A DNA stretch of 43,612 bases from DASYTH01 sp035762905 (GCF_035762905.1 NZ_DASUCC010000012.1:1-43612), one strand, 5' to 3'; counted from the stretch's first letter, positions 7,822 through 16,273 are shown. Program-made: numbers and translations. Notes: generated by a model from the letters alone, not told the origin.

Positions 7822-9113
7822 CGGCGGTCCATGGTCAGCTCGAGGAAGTGCGCCGAGCAGGAGATGCACGGGTCGTAGTTGCGGATGGCCTGCTCGCACA
7901 GCCCGGTCAGGGTGTGGTCGTCCAGGTGCAGGTTGGCCTGGACGAGCCGGGCCAGGTCGGTTTCGATGGCGGCCTGGTTCTGCGCGGTGGGCGGCACGAT
8001 GTCGGCCGAGGAGATCAGCCCGTCGGCGTCGATGCCGTAGCGGTGGTAGAGCAGGCCGCGCGGCGCCTCGGTGGCGCCGTGCCCGGTGCCCGGGCGGGCC
8101 GGGACCGCCACGAAGGACTGCTCGGGCGGTTCGTAGTCGTCGATCAGGCGCAGGGCTTCGTCGAGGGCGTAGACCACCTCGACGGCCCGGATCACGATGC
8201 TGCGGAACGGGTTGCGGCACACCGGGCCGAGCCCGGCATCGGCGGCGACCTCCCGGGCGGTGCGGGACAGGTGGGCGGAGCTGATGGCGTAGCGGGCCAG
8301 CGGTCCGGTGAGGAACTCCGCACCATCCAGCCGGGCGTGCAGCGCGGTGGAGTGCGGCACCTGCTGCTCGACCACGTGTCCGGAGTAGTCGGCCAGCGGC
8401 CAGGTCGCACCGGAGGCGGTGCGCGGGGTGCCGGTCTCGATGGCGTAGCGGCCGGGTTCGTGCAGGGCCAGCAGCTCGTGGTCCAGCTCCAGATCTGGAA
8501 AGTCGAAGGTGGACACCCACGCTGTGGTGGCGATGGCGGTGTCCAGGGCGGGCCGCAGCCGCTCGGCCAGCCCGGCCAGCTCGGCCCGGGTCGGTACCCG
8601 GTAGAACCCGCCGAGCCGCACGTTGACCGGGTGGATGGCCCGCCCGCCGACCAGCTCCAGGATCGCGTTGCCGGCTTTCTTCATGGCCAGGCCGCGTTCG
8701 ACGATCTGCCGATGGTCCTGGGCCAGGGTGATGGCGTCCGGGTAGCCGAGGAAGTCCGGGGCGTGCAGCAGGTAGATGTGCAGGGTATGGCTGGAGATCC
8801 ACTCGCCGCAGTAGAGCAGCCGGCGCAGCGCCGCCACCTGCCCGTCGACCGACACCCCGCTGGCGTCCTCGATGGCGTTGCAGGCGGACAGCTGATAGGC
8901 CACCGGGCAGATCCCGCAGATCCGGGCGGTGATGTCCGGCGGTTCGGTGTAGGCCCGGCCGCGCAGAAATGCCTCGAAGAACCGGGGCGGCTCGTAGATC
9001 CGCATCGCCACCCGCTCCACCCGGCCGTCCCGCACCGACACGTGCAGCGCGCCCTCACCCTCGACCCGGGCCAGCCCGCTGACCTGAAGCTGCCGGCTAC
9101 CGCGATGCGACAT
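7818..9113 (-). CDS. [NiFe]-hydrogenase large (catalytic) subunit
   Basis: A 431-residue large subunit carrying both pairs of nickel-iron ligands: Cys66 and Cys69 in ARICGICPVAYQ, and Cys416 and Cys419 in DPCISCSAHFLEL. Processing after His422 would release a nine-residue tail, consistent with the coupled protease. Length and motifs suggest a cytoplasmic group 3-type enzyme (3b/HydA-like); this subgroup is inferred. Group 3b hydrogenases are DosR-controlled in M. smegmatis. Unusually, it is the first gene of its unit. No small subunit, diaphorase subunits or hyp genes appear in the window, and the gene upstream is divergent. If it works as a hydrogenase, its partners must be encoded elsewhere. 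Confidence 0.93.
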   Translation of the reverse strand: MSHRGSRQLQVSGLARVEGEGALHVSVRDGRVERVAMRIYEPPRFFEAFLRGRAYTEPPDITARICGICPVAYQLSACNAIEDASGVSVDGQVAALRRLLYCGEWISSHTLHIYLLHAPDFLGYPDAITLAQDHRQIVERGLAMKKAGNAILELVGGRAIHPVNVRLGGFYRVPTRAELAGLAERLRPALDTAIATTAWVSTFDFPDLELDHELLALHEPGRYAIETGTPRTASGATWPLADYSGHVVEQQVPHSTALHARLDGAEFLTGPLARYAISSAHLSRTAREVAADAGLGPVCRNPFRSIVIRAVEVVYALDEALRLIDDYEPPEQSFVAVPARPGTGHGATEAPRGLLYHRYGIDADGLISSADIVPPTAQNQAAIETDLARLVQANLHLDDHTLTGLCEQAIRNYDPCISCSAHFLELTMDRR

Positions 9114-9191
9114 CGACCCGCCTCCTCACTGTTTCGACCCATCATGCTCTGCCGCCCGGGTCCGAGCGCGGGTCGTTGGTCGCATCGAGCG

Positions 9192-9207
9192 GGGACCATA
9201 GGCTGCG
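9192..9207. promoter_or_regulatory. possible degenerate DosR-like box
   Basis: GGGACCATAGGCTGCG shares 13 of 16 bases with the element at 39896-39911 (GGGACCATCGGCTCCC). It sits between the hydrogenase start at 9113 and the GyrI-like gene at 9242. The right half-site is poor, so this is tentative. Confidence 0.35.
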
Positions 9208-9241
9208 GCGCGCGTCCGATCGCCTGTTTACCGTCGGGCGC

Positions 9242-9844
9242 ATGGAAGAGCTGTATCGAGTCCGCAAGGGACAGGTTGCCGTGGTCGACGTGCCGGAACT
9301 GGACTACCTGTCGATCCAGGGACGGGGGGTTCCGGGTGGGCCGGAGTTCCAGCACGCTGCCACACTGCTGCGCACCGCGACCGCCGGATGTCCTCGCATG
9401 CCGATCGAGGCCCTGTGGTGGGTGGACGAGGCGGTGTTGACCGACCTGGTTCGCGACCTGACCCAGGGCCGCACCAGCCGGATGGACCTGCCGCCGGACT
9501 GCTGGCGCTGGCAGGCGCTGGTGCGGGCCCCGGATCCGGCCACGGCCGAGGCGATCGCGGGCGCCACGGACGGGATCCGCTACCTGCGGTGGGCCGAGGG
9601 ACCATCCGTCCAGGTGCTGCATGTCGGGCCCTACGCCGCCGAAGGCCCCGCGGTGCGGCGGCTCTATGCGGCCATCGACGCCGCCGGCTGCCGGCCACGC
9701 GGCCGCCATCACGAGATTTACCTCAACCAACGGCCGACCACCCTGCTGCGCCAACCCATCGAGGCTCCGCGTAAGGCTGCCTTGACCGGCGCCGGCCGAC
9801 CTGGTGGTCACGCCGCACTGGCCGCTCACCCAGCGCGGTATTGA
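9242..9844 (+). CDS. GyrI-like small-molecule-binding protein
   Basis: A 200-residue protein resembling stand-alone GyrI-like (SOUL/AraC effector-binding) domains. The opening MEELYRVRKGQVAVVDVPELDYLSIQGRG is typical. Further conserved pieces are MPIEALWW, VQVLHVGPYAAEGPAVRRLYAAI and RPRGRHHEIYLN. These proteins bind hydrophobic small molecules, and some act as hydrolases; nothing here fixes a ligand. The ATG at 9242 is chosen because the domain begins there. An in-frame GTG at 9176 would add 22 residues unlike the family. It is divergent from the hydrogenase operon, and its stop overlaps a DosR-like half palindrome that precedes the next gene. Confidence 0.8.
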   Translation: MEELYRVRKGQVAVVDVPELDYLSIQGRGVPGGPEFQHAATLLRTATAGCPRMPIEALWWVDEAVLTDLVRDLTQGRTSRMDLPPDCWRWQALVRAPDPATAEAIAGATDGIRYLRWAEGPSVQVLHVGPYAAEGPAVRRLYAAIDAAGCRPRGRHHEIYLNQRPTTLLRQPIEAPRKAALTGAGRPGGHAALAAHPARY

Positions 9845-9854
9845 CGAAAGTCCC
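9843..9854 (-). promoter_or_regulatory. DosR-like box before truncated Usp operon
   Basis: On the minus strand this reads GGGACTTTCGTC, with a perfect left half-site and a partial right half. It is 84 bases upstream of the ATG at 9938 and overlaps the stop codon of the GyrI-like gene. Confidence 0.55.
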
Positions 9855-9937
9855 TACCGAGTGAGGACTCGCGCCGCTGCCGGCCCAGCATGGTCGCGAC
9901 GACAGTGGAGTGCGAAGCCATCACGAAGGAGCACGCC

Positions 9938-10162
9938 ATGACCGACAACGGCACTCGCCCGATGGTGGTTGGCGTGGACGGATCCGCTGTCGCCGAGGCC
10001 GCCCTGCGTTGGGCGACCGACGAGGCGGCCCACCGCGGCAGCCCGCTGAAGGTGGTCACCATTGCCAACCAGCCGCGGCTGGCCTACACCGTGCCGGCAC
10101 AACCGGACTGGGTCGCGCGCGCGGCCGGGCAGGCCACGGTCCTGATCGCCCGACCGGCATGA
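9938..10162 (+). pseudogene. truncated universal stress protein
   Basis: A 74-residue reading frame that begins as a Usp domain (MVVGVDGSAVAEAALRWATDEAAHRGSPLKVVTIANQPRLAY) and then jumps to a Usp-like last strand (GQATVLIARPA). The middle of the fold, including the glycine-rich ATP-binding loop, is missing. A full Usp domain is about 140-150 residues. The simplest reading is an internal deletion of about 70 codons that kept the frame, leaving a remnant. Its stop still overlaps the ATG of the next gene (ATGA), so it may persist as a translated leader for that gene. A functional half-Usp cannot be excluded. Confidence 0.7.
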
Positions 10163-11673
10163 ACGCCGTGGAGTGGGACGAGCCGGCGGCGGTGCGGGAA
10201 ACCCATGTGGCGACCGTGTTCCTGACCGGGGACCGAGCCTACAAGGTGAAGAAGCCGGTGGATGTCGGGTTTCTGGACTTCCGCACCCGGGAACGCCGGC
10301 TGGCCGCGTGCCGCCGCGAGGTGGAGCTGAACCGGCGCCTGGCCCCGGACGTCTACCTCGGCGTCGCCGACGTGTCCGGTGTGGACGGTGCCGTGTGCGA
10401 CCACATGGTGGTGATGCGCCGGATGCCCACCGCGCGCCGGCTGTCCACCCTGATCGCCAACAAGGAACCGGTGGCCGACACCGTGACCGGTTTGGCCCGG
10501 ATGATCGCGACGTTCCACGCGGGCTCCCGGCGCGGGCCGGAGATCTCCGCGCAGGGCACCCGGGATGCCATCGCCGGGCGCTGGGAGGACAGCTTCACGC
10601 AGGTACAACCCTGGTGCGACACCGTGTTCGGGCCGGGTGTGCTCGACGAGATCATCGCACGCACCCGGTCGTTCCTGGCCGGCCGTGCGGCGCTGTTCGA
10701 CGCCCGGGTGGCCGCCGGCCGAATCGTCGACGGGCACGGGGATTTGCTGGCCGACGATGTGTTCTGCCTCGACGACGGGCCGAGGGTGCTGGATTGCCTG
10801 GAGTTCGACGACCGGCTGCGCTACCTGGACGGGTTGGACGACATCGCTTTCCTGGCCATGGACCTCGAGCGACTCGGCGCCCCGGAACTGGCAGTGCTGC
10901 TGCTGGAGCGTTATGCCGAGTTCGCCGGTGACCCGGCCCCGCCGGCACTGCGCGAGCACTACCTGGCCTACCGCGCGTTCGTCCGGGCCAAGGTCGCCTG
11001 CCTGCGGCACGCCCAGGGCGCCGCGTCCGCCGCGACCCAGGCGGCCACCTACGCCGAGCTGACCCTGCGGCACCTGCGCAGCGGCCAGGTCCGGCTGATC
11101 CTCGTCGGCGGACTGCCCGGCACCGGAAAGTCCACCGTGGCCGGGCAACTGGCCGACCAGTTGGGCGCCGTGCTGCTCTCCAGTGACCGGCTCCGCAAGG
11201 AGCAGGCTGCAATCAACCCGCACGACCGCGCGGCGGCACCCTTCGGCGACGGCATCTACACCCCGGCACACACCGAACGCGTCTACACCGAGCTGCTCCA
11301 CCGCGCCGAACAACTCCTCGCGCACGGCGAAACGGTGATCCTGGACGCCTCCTGGACCCGGCAGACCGGCCGCGACGCCGCGGCCGCACTGGCCACCCGC
11401 ACGCACAGCGAACTCCGCGCGCTGCGCTGCACCGCCCCCGCCACGGTCACCGCGGCCCGATTGCGCGAGCGCACCGGCACCCCGTCCGACGCCGACCACA
11501 CCATCGCCACCGCCATGACCCGCACCGCCCAACCCTGGCCGGAGGCCACCGACCTGGACACCACCGGCTCACCCGCCCAGACCGTTGCCACGGCGCTGGC
11601 GGCAATCAGCGGGCCGGAATTCCCGGTGGAGCGGGGACCTGCGTCCCGGGCAGGAGAACGCCTTCGCCTCTAG
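10159..11673 (+). CDS. APH-like kinase plus P-loop ATPase fusion (Rv2004c-like)
   Basis: A 504-residue two-domain protein. Residues about 1-300 are an aminoglycoside-phosphotransferase-like domain, with AYKVKKPVDVGFLDF near the start, DGHGDLLADDVF (HGDL at 193-196) and an acidic LDCLEFDD at 211-218. Residues about 310-490 are a P-loop kinase-like domain with GLPGTGKST near 319, SSDRLRKE and VILDASWT. This architecture matches Rv2004c, a DosR-regulon protein of unknown substrate. The start ATG overlaps the truncated Usp stop. The 3' end contains the DosR-like box for the next gene, and its last residues (after about 480) look non-conserved. Substrate unknown. Confidence 0.88.
   Translation: MNAVEWDEPAAVRETHVATVFLTGDRAYKVKKPVDVGFLDFRTRERRLAACRREVELNRRLAPDVYLGVADVSGVDGAVCDHMVVMRRMPTARRLSTLIANKEPVADTVTGLARMIATFHAGSRRGPEISAQGTRDAIAGRWEDSFTQVQPWCDTVFGPGVLDEIIARTRSFLAGRAALFDARVAAGRIVDGHGDLLADDVFCLDDGPRVLDCLEFDDRLRYLDGLDDIAFLAMDLERLGAPELAVLLLERYAEFAGDPAPPALREHYLAYRAFVRAKVACLRHAQGAASAATQAATYAELTLRHLRSGQVRLILVGGLPGTGKSTVAGQLADQLGAVLLSSDRLRKEQAAINPHDRAAAPFGDGIYTPAHTERVYTELLHRAEQLLAHGETVILDASWTRQTGRDAAAALATRTHSELRALRCTAPATVTAARLRERTGTPSDADHTIATAMTRTAQPWPEATDLDTTGSPAQTVATALAAISGPEFPVERGPASRAGERLRL
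11634..11647. promoter_or_regulatory. DosR-like box before Rv1733c-like gene
   Basis: GGGACCTGCGTCCC is a 14-base palindrome with an excellent DosR core. It lies inside the end of the preceding gene and 58 bases upstream of the ATG at 11706. Confidence 0.7.
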
Positions 11674-11705
11674 GGCCGCACCGGTCCACACGAGACCGTT
11701 GGATC

Positions 11706-12287
11706 ATGAGAACGATCCGACGATTCTGGCCCCGCAACAGCGAACTGATGCGGCCCGCCGACCGGATCGAGAAGGCCGTGCTGGGCTTGGCCGTGCTCGC
11801 GGCGATGGTGTTGCTTCCGGTGGCCTTGGCCATCGGATCGGAGACCTACGCCCGCGGCGCCCAACTCGCGGGGCAGCAAAGCGCGCAACGCCAGCAGGCC
11901 ATCGCCATCCTGTCCGAAGCCGCGCCCCCGCCGGCACCGACCATGCACAGCGGACTGGTCGCCCAGACTTCGATGGTCACCGCCCGCTGGCAACTGCCGG
12001 ACGGCAGCGTCCGCACCGGCACGGTCGCGGCGACCAGCGGGTCGCCGGCCGGCACCCGGGTGCCGATCTGGCTGGACCGGGCCGGCAACGTGGTGCCGCC
12101 GCCCATGACCCCGGCCGGCGCGGCCGGCGCCGGAGTGGTCACCGCGATCGGACTGTGGGCCGTCGGCCTGACCGCCCTCGCTGGCCTGTACCTGCTGGTG
12201 CGCCTGGGACTCGACCGCTGCCGCCTGGCCGGCTGGCAGCACGAATGGGCGGCAACCGAGCCGGGCTGGACCCACCGGCCGAGCTGA
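11706..12287 (+). CDS. Rv1733c-like membrane protein
   Basis: A 193-residue protein with two transmembrane segments (about 24-44 and 143-165). They flank an extracytoplasmic loop of about 100 residues containing MVTARWQLPDGSVRTGTVAATSGSPAGTRVPIWLDRAGN. This topology and the loop motif (DGSxRTG, WLDxxGN) are those of Rv1733c, a DosR-regulon latency antigen of unknown function. The short cytoplasmic tail ends EWAATEPGWTHRPS, also family-like. A strong DosR-like box precedes it. The CoA-binding protein gene follows after 15 bases, and the flavoprotein after that, so a three-gene operon is likely. Confidence 0.87.
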   Translation: MRTIRRFWPRNSELMRPADRIEKAVLGLAVLAAMVLLPVALAIGSETYARGAQLAGQQSAQRQQAIAILSEAAPPPAPTMHSGLVAQTSMVTARWQLPDGSVRTGTVAATSGSPAGTRVPIWLDRAGNVVPPPMTPAGAAGAGVVTAIGLWAVGLTALAGLYLLVRLGLDRCRLAGWQHEWAATEPGWTHRPS

Positions 12288-12302
12288 ACGGGAGAAGGAG
12301 CC

Positions 12303-12779
12303 ATGCGCAAGATCACCGAAGCGGCCACGGAATTCCTGGCCAGCAAACGGATCGCGGTGACCGGCGTGTCCCGCGACCCGCAGGGCCACGGCAGCAACAT
12401 CGTCTATCAGCGGCTGCGGGAACGCGGCTACCAGGTCTTCGCGGTCAACCCCAATGCCGATGCCGTCGAGGGCGACCCCTGTTACCACGACCTGAAGTCC
12501 ATTCCCGGCGGGGTCGAGGCCGTGGTCATCGGCACCCGTCCGGAGACCGCCGAAGCCACCGTCCGCGAGTGCGCCGAACTCGGCATCGACCGAGTGTGGA
12601 TGCACCGCTCCTTCGGCGCCGGCAGCGTGTCGGACGCCGCCACCGAGTACGGCCGAACCCACGGCATCACCGTCATCGACGGCGGTTGCCCGCTGATGTT
12701 CGAGCCCACCTCCGACCCCGGGCACCGGGTGATGCGCCGGATCTGCGCGCTCACCGGAAAGTTGCCCCGCCGCGCCTGA
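12303..12779 (+). CDS. CoA-binding domain protein
   Basis: A 158-residue single Rossmann-type CoA_binding domain, as found at the N terminus of succinyl-CoA synthetase-like proteins. IAVTGVSRDPQGHGSNIVYQRLRERGYQVFAVNP contains the nucleotide-binding turn, followed by AVVIGTRPETAEATVRECAELGIDRVWMHRSFG and ITVIDGGCPLMF. Stand-alone members are thought to bind CoA or related nucleotides; the reaction is unknown. The Rv-type dormancy locus contains similar proteins. The ATG has a good GAGAAGGAG site. It sits 15 bases after the Rv1733c-like gene and 15 bases before the flavoprotein gene. Confidence 0.85.
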   Translation: MRKITEAATEFLASKRIAVTGVSRDPQGHGSNIVYQRLRERGYQVFAVNPNADAVEGDPCYHDLKSIPGGVEAVVIGTRPETAEATVRECAELGIDRVWMHRSFGAGSVSDAATEYGRTHGITVIDGGCPLMFEPTSDPGHRVMRRICALTGKLPRRA

Positions 12780-12794
12780 AAGGAGGAGAGAACC

Positions 12795-14057
12795 ATGACC
12801 GCGACAAGGGTTGTGGTGCTTGGCAGCGGGTTCGCCGGGTTGGAGACGGCGTTCCTGTTGCGGTCCCTGCTCGACCACGACCAGGTCGAGCTGACCGTGG
12901 TGTCCGACCGGAGCGACTTCCTGTTCAAGCCCAACACCATCTACCTGCCGTTCGGCGGCGACGAGCATCGGCTGCACATCCCGCTGTCCGCACCGCTGGC
13001 CCGCCGGCACATCACCCACCGGGTCACCCACGTGGACGGCATCGACGCCGACCGCGGCCTCGTGCACACCACGCGGGTCCTGCCGATCCACTACGACCGG
13101 CTGGTGATCGCCACCGGCGCGACCATGCACCCCGAGGAGGTGCCCGGCCTGGCCGAGCACGCCCACCAGATCTGGACACCGCGCCAGATGCGCGCCCTCG
13201 GCGACGAGTTGCAGTGGGTGGCCGCGCACGCCGCGCACGGCCGGCCCCAGCGGGTGCTGTTCCTGGTCCCGCCCAACAACAAGTGCGCCGGCCCGCTGTA
13301 CGAGATCGCGTTCATGCTGGACACCTGGCTGCGCCGCAAGGACGTCCGCCACCAGGTCGACATCACCTTCACCACCTACGAGGACCGCTACATCCAGGCC
13401 TTCGGACCCCGCCTGCACCAGGTGGTCGAGCACGAGTTCGCCCACCGCGACATCGACGGCCACACCGGCGTCGAGGTCACCAAGGTCACCGATACGCATG
13501 TCGCCTACACCGACGGCACCGACCGGGAGTTCGATCTGCTGATCGCCTTCCCGCCCTACGTCGCCTCGGTCCGCTACGACGGCCTGCCCGCCGACGATCG
13601 CGGGTTCCTCACCTGCCACCCGGCTACCCGCCAGGTCGTGGCCCACCCGGAGATCTTCGCCCCCGGCGATGCCGGAGACTTCCCGGTCAAACAAGCCTTC
13701 CTGGCCTTCCTGCAAGCCGACGCCGTGGCCAACACCATCGCCGCGCAGATCCTCGGGACCGGGCCGCGCGCCGGGTTCGAGCCGGTCAGCATGTGCGTGA
13801 TGGAGATGTTCGACAAGGCCACCTTCGCCCAGGTGCCGCTCACCCTGACCGGCCGGCCCGGCGCACCCGTTGCCGTCGACCAGTTCAACCTGGGCGCCTA
13901 CCGAGTCGGCACGAGCAAGATCTGGCGGCTGGGCAAGAAAACCCTCGGCCTCTACCTCCCGATGCGGTTCCGCCGCGGCCTACCTTTCCACGCCGGTGCA
14001 CCCTGGCGCGCCATGGAAACCGGCCTGCACGCCGGAGCCCGCTGGCTGGCAACCTGA
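12795..14057 (+). CDS. sulfide:quinone oxidoreductase-like FAD protein
   Basis: A 420-residue FAD-dependent disulfide-oxidoreductase of the NDH-2/SQR group. The N-terminal FAD motif is VVVLGSGFAGLETAF (residues 6-20), followed by LVIATGAT (103-110) and IFAPGDAGDFPVKQAF (287-302). Cys164 in PPNNKCAGPLYE and Cys334 in VSMCVMEMF sit where SQR proteins carry the redox cysteine pair; Cys274 is an extra. The C-terminal segment with KTLGLYLPMRFRRGLPFHAG is typical of SQR-like membrane anchoring. It would feed electrons from sulfide or a similar donor to the quinone pool. Sulfide as the substrate is inferred. AAAGGAGGAG precedes the ATG. It is the last gene of its operon. Confidence 0.85.
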   Translation: MTATRVVVLGSGFAGLETAFLLRSLLDHDQVELTVVSDRSDFLFKPNTIYLPFGGDEHRLHIPLSAPLARRHITHRVTHVDGIDADRGLVHTTRVLPIHYDRLVIATGATMHPEEVPGLAEHAHQIWTPRQMRALGDELQWVAAHAAHGRPQRVLFLVPPNNKCAGPLYEIAFMLDTWLRRKDVRHQVDITFTTYEDRYIQAFGPRLHQVVEHEFAHRDIDGHTGVEVTKVTDTHVAYTDGTDREFDLLIAFPPYVASVRYDGLPADDRGFLTCHPATRQVVAHPEIFAPGDAGDFPVKQAFLAFLQADAVANTIAAQILGTGPRAGFEPVSMCVMEMFDKATFAQVPLTLTGRPGAPVAVDQFNLGAYRVGTSKIWRLGKKTLGLYLPMRFRRGLPFHAGAPWRAMETGLHAGARWLAT

Positions 14058-14093
14058 CCGGCCGTCATCGGCCCAGTGGTGCGGTGGCCGGTC
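14056..14093 (+). terminator. possible terminator hairpin after the flavoprotein gene
   Basis: An 8-base inverted repeat, GACCGGCC at 14056-14063 and GGCCGGTC at 14086-14093, starts at the stop codon. The loop is about 22 bases and there is no T-run, so support is weak. Confidence 0.3.
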
Positions 14094-14515
14094 CAGCGGA
14101 TGTGCTCGTCGAGAAGTTGGGCGGGCACCGGGCGGGGTAGGTACGCGGTCGGTTCGCCGACGCGGAATGGACCCGGCGAGGGTGCGGTCGTCGCGGGTCA
14201 CGTCGCGGGGTAAGGGTTCCACGGATGCCAGGTGGCCGGGATCGGTCGAGTCGGGCAGCCGGTGGTCAGCGGAAGCCAGCCGACCGCGGGCAGCGCGACC
14301 CGGAGGTGGTGCAGCGCGGCACCGCGGCTGATCACCTGGTCGCGCCCGTCGGCATCGGTGGCGGCCAGGTGCCGCCGCGGGTCGGCATGGACCTCAATGG
14401 TGCGGTGGCCGACCCGAAACCGCCACGGCTGCGAGTTGTGCACCGACGCGCCCGCACCGCCAACTCCAGTGCGGTGCGAACGACCACCTCGTCAGGAAAC
14501 CATGCATGTCGTGCC
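14065..14515 (-). pseudogene. frameshifted Acg-family nitroreductase remnant
   Basis: This 525-base gap between genes contains a decayed N-terminal half of an Acg-type nitroreductase. Reading the minus strand, one frame gives WFPDEVVVRTALELAVRA. After a one-base loss near 14448 the next frame gives SVHNSQPWRFRVG, ADPRRHLAATDADGRD and SRGAALHHLRVALPAVGW. A second shift near 14260 gives HRLPDSTDPGHLASVEPLPRD and GSIPRRRTDR. A third seems likely after that. These pieces are in family order and match residues about 10-130 of the intact copies. The C-terminal 200 residues are absent. It lies tail to tail with the flavoprotein gene. Confidence 0.8.
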
Positions 14516-14583
14516 CCTCAGACGGCGCATCGGTCCACGTCCTGGAAGCGACCATTCCTCCTGAAGCGGGCACCGTGCGGTGA

Positions 14584-15387
14584 TCACGAGATCCGGATGT
14601 CGCGGTGTTGCAGGGTGACCGCGGCCGCGACGACCAGCAGTGCGGTGACCAGCAGGACGCCGGTCAGGCCGGCCGGGTTGGGTTGGCCGTCGAGCAGGTC
14701 GGCGGGTGCGGCGAGGTGGAACGGGGAGATCACCCGCAGCGGCCGCAGCCAGTCGGCCAGTTCGGCGAGCGAGGCGACCAGGTAGGTCAGTACGGCGATA
14801 CCGATACCGGCCGCGGCGGCCAGCCCGCGCCGCCCGGTGACGCCGCCGACCGCGAGCGCGATCGCGCCGAACGGCGCGGCCAGGGCGGCAGCCACGGCGG
14901 CCGCGCCGACCAGACGGGCCGGCGAGAGGTCCATCCCGGCCAGGACGCCACCGAGGACGAGGGTGACGGTGAGCGCGGCGACGGCCAGCGCGAGGTTGAT
15001 CAGCAGGGCGAGGGCCTTGGTCAGCACCACCTGGACCCGGCTGATCGGGTTGGCCAGCAACAGGTCCATCGTTGCGTGCTGCTCCTCGGCCGCGGTGGCC
15101 GCCGAGGCCTGGCCGATCAGCATGCCGATCAGGATCAACGGGGTGGTGACGCTGAACACCTCGGTTTTCAGGTAGCCGATCGGGGTGCCGAAGCCGGCGT
15201 CCATGTTGAACATCGACTTGAGCGCGTCGGGGTAGGAGTCGAACAGTCGCTGGAAGTCGGATGCGGCGTCGCGCATCACCGGGAACACCGACAGTTGCAG
15301 GGCCACCATCGCGACCAGCACGCCGGTCCAGCCGATCGTGCTGGCTCTGGTGTCGCGCATCGTCTTGCGCAGCAGGTCAGGCGACAT
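14584..15387 (-). CDS. ABC-2 type transporter permease
   Basis: A 267-residue membrane protein with about six hydrophobic segments (near 17-37, 80-100, 123-150, 158-182, 187-212 and 240-258). It contains EEQHATMDLLLANPISRVQVVLTKALALL, the cytoplasmic coupling region typical of ABC-2 permeases of drug or antibiotic exporters. The gene start overlaps the end of the ATPase gene by 11 bases, so they form one transporter. The substrate is not predictable. The order on the minus strand is SHOCT protein, ATPase, permease. No DosR-like palindrome directly precedes this unit apart from a degenerate one near 16.61 kb. Confidence 0.88.
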   Translation of the reverse strand: MSPDLLRKTMRDTRASTIGWTGVLVAMVALQLSVFPVMRDAASDFQRLFDSYPDALKSMFNMDAGFGTPIGYLKTEVFSVTTPLILIGMLIGQASAATAAEEQHATMDLLLANPISRVQVVLTKALALLINLALAVAALTVTLVLGGVLAGMDLSPARLVGAAAVAAALAAPFGAIALAVGGVTGRRGLAAAAGIGIAVLTYLVASLAELADWLRPLRVISPFHLAAPADLLDGQPNPAGLTGVLLVTALLVVAAAVTLQHRDIRIS

Positions 15388-16273
15388 GGGAGTGCACCTT
15401 GCCTTCCACGTAGTCGAGGAAGATGTCCTCGAAGTCGGGTTCGTGGCTGGTCACGTTGAGCACGGGCAGTGCGGCGGCCTCGCGCAGCAGCTCCCCGACC
15501 GTTCCGGCGACCCGGCAGCGCACGGTCGTTCCGTCGGCGGTGGCCTCGCGGACGCCGGGCAGTGTGGCGAATCGTTGCGCTGACACAGGTTCGGCGAAGG
15601 TGAACTCCAGTTCGCGCAGCGCGTTGGCCTTGAGCCGATCGACCCGGTCCTGGACCGCCAGCTCGCCGTCGAGCAGGATGCCGACCCGATCGGCCACATG
15701 CTCCACTTCGGACAGCACGTGTGAGGAGAACAGCACGGTGCCTCCGCCGTGGGCGTACTCGCGCAGGTGGTTGTGGAACTCGCGCTGCACCACCGGGTCG
15801 AGGCCCGAGGCCGGTTCGTCCAGGATCACCAGTTCGGGCTCGTGCAGGAACGCCTGCACCACGCCGAGCTTCTGCCGGTTGCCCTTGGACAGCTGGCCAC
15901 ACTTGCGGGCGAGGTCCAGGTCGAACCGCTCGGCCAACCGCAGGGCCGGACCCGGATCGCGGTGACCGCGCAGACCGGTGCACAGATCCAGGAACTGCCG
16001 GCCGGTCAGGTTCGGATACAGCACCAGATCGCCGGGCAGGTAGCCCAGCCGGCCACGGATCGCCACGGAATGGGTCGCCAGGTCCAAACCGAAGATCGAG
16101 ATCGTGCCGGCGGTGGGACGAATGAGGTCGAGCAGCAACCGCAGCGTGGTCGTCTTGCCGGCGCCGTTGGGCCCGAGCAGCCCGTAGATCTCACCCGGCT
16201 CGACCCGCAGATCGAGGTCCCGCAACGCGTCCACCCGGCCGTAGCTCTTGCCGAGCTTCTCGGTCCTGATCAT
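15377..16273 (-). CDS. ABC transporter ATP-binding protein
   Basis: A 298-residue ABC ATPase. Walker A is GPNGAGKTT near residues 37-45. The signature region is CGQLSKGNRQKLGVVQAF, a slightly divergent LSxGxxQ, followed by Walker B LVILDEPASGLDP and the H-loop FSSHVLSEVEHVAD. Residues after about 215 form the extra C-terminal domain seen in drug and antibiotic exporters (DUF4162-like). The ATG at 16273 overlaps the SHOCT protein stop. Paired with the downstream permease as an exporter; the cargo is unknown. Confidence 0.92.
   Translation of the reverse strand: MIRTEKLGKSYGRVDALRDLDLRVEPGEIYGLLGPNGAGKTTTLRLLLDLIRPTAGTISIFGLDLATHSVAIRGRLGYLPGDLVLYPNLTGRQFLDLCTGLRGHRDPGPALRLAERFDLDLARKCGQLSKGNRQKLGVVQAFLHEPELVILDEPASGLDPVVQREFHNHLREYAHGGGTVLFSSHVLSEVEHVADRVGILLDGELAVQDRVDRLKANALRELEFTFAEPVSAQRFATLPGVREATADGTTVRCRVAGTVGELLREAAALPVLNVTSHEPDFEDIFLDYVEGKVHSHVA

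Noticed and set aside
11585..14140. An 851-codon plus-strand open frame across the Rv1733c-like, CoA-binding and flavoprotein genes
   Set aside because: Its translation is Arg/Pro/His-rich low-complexity sequence, while other frames encode three recognisable families with proper starts. It is a high-GC shadow.
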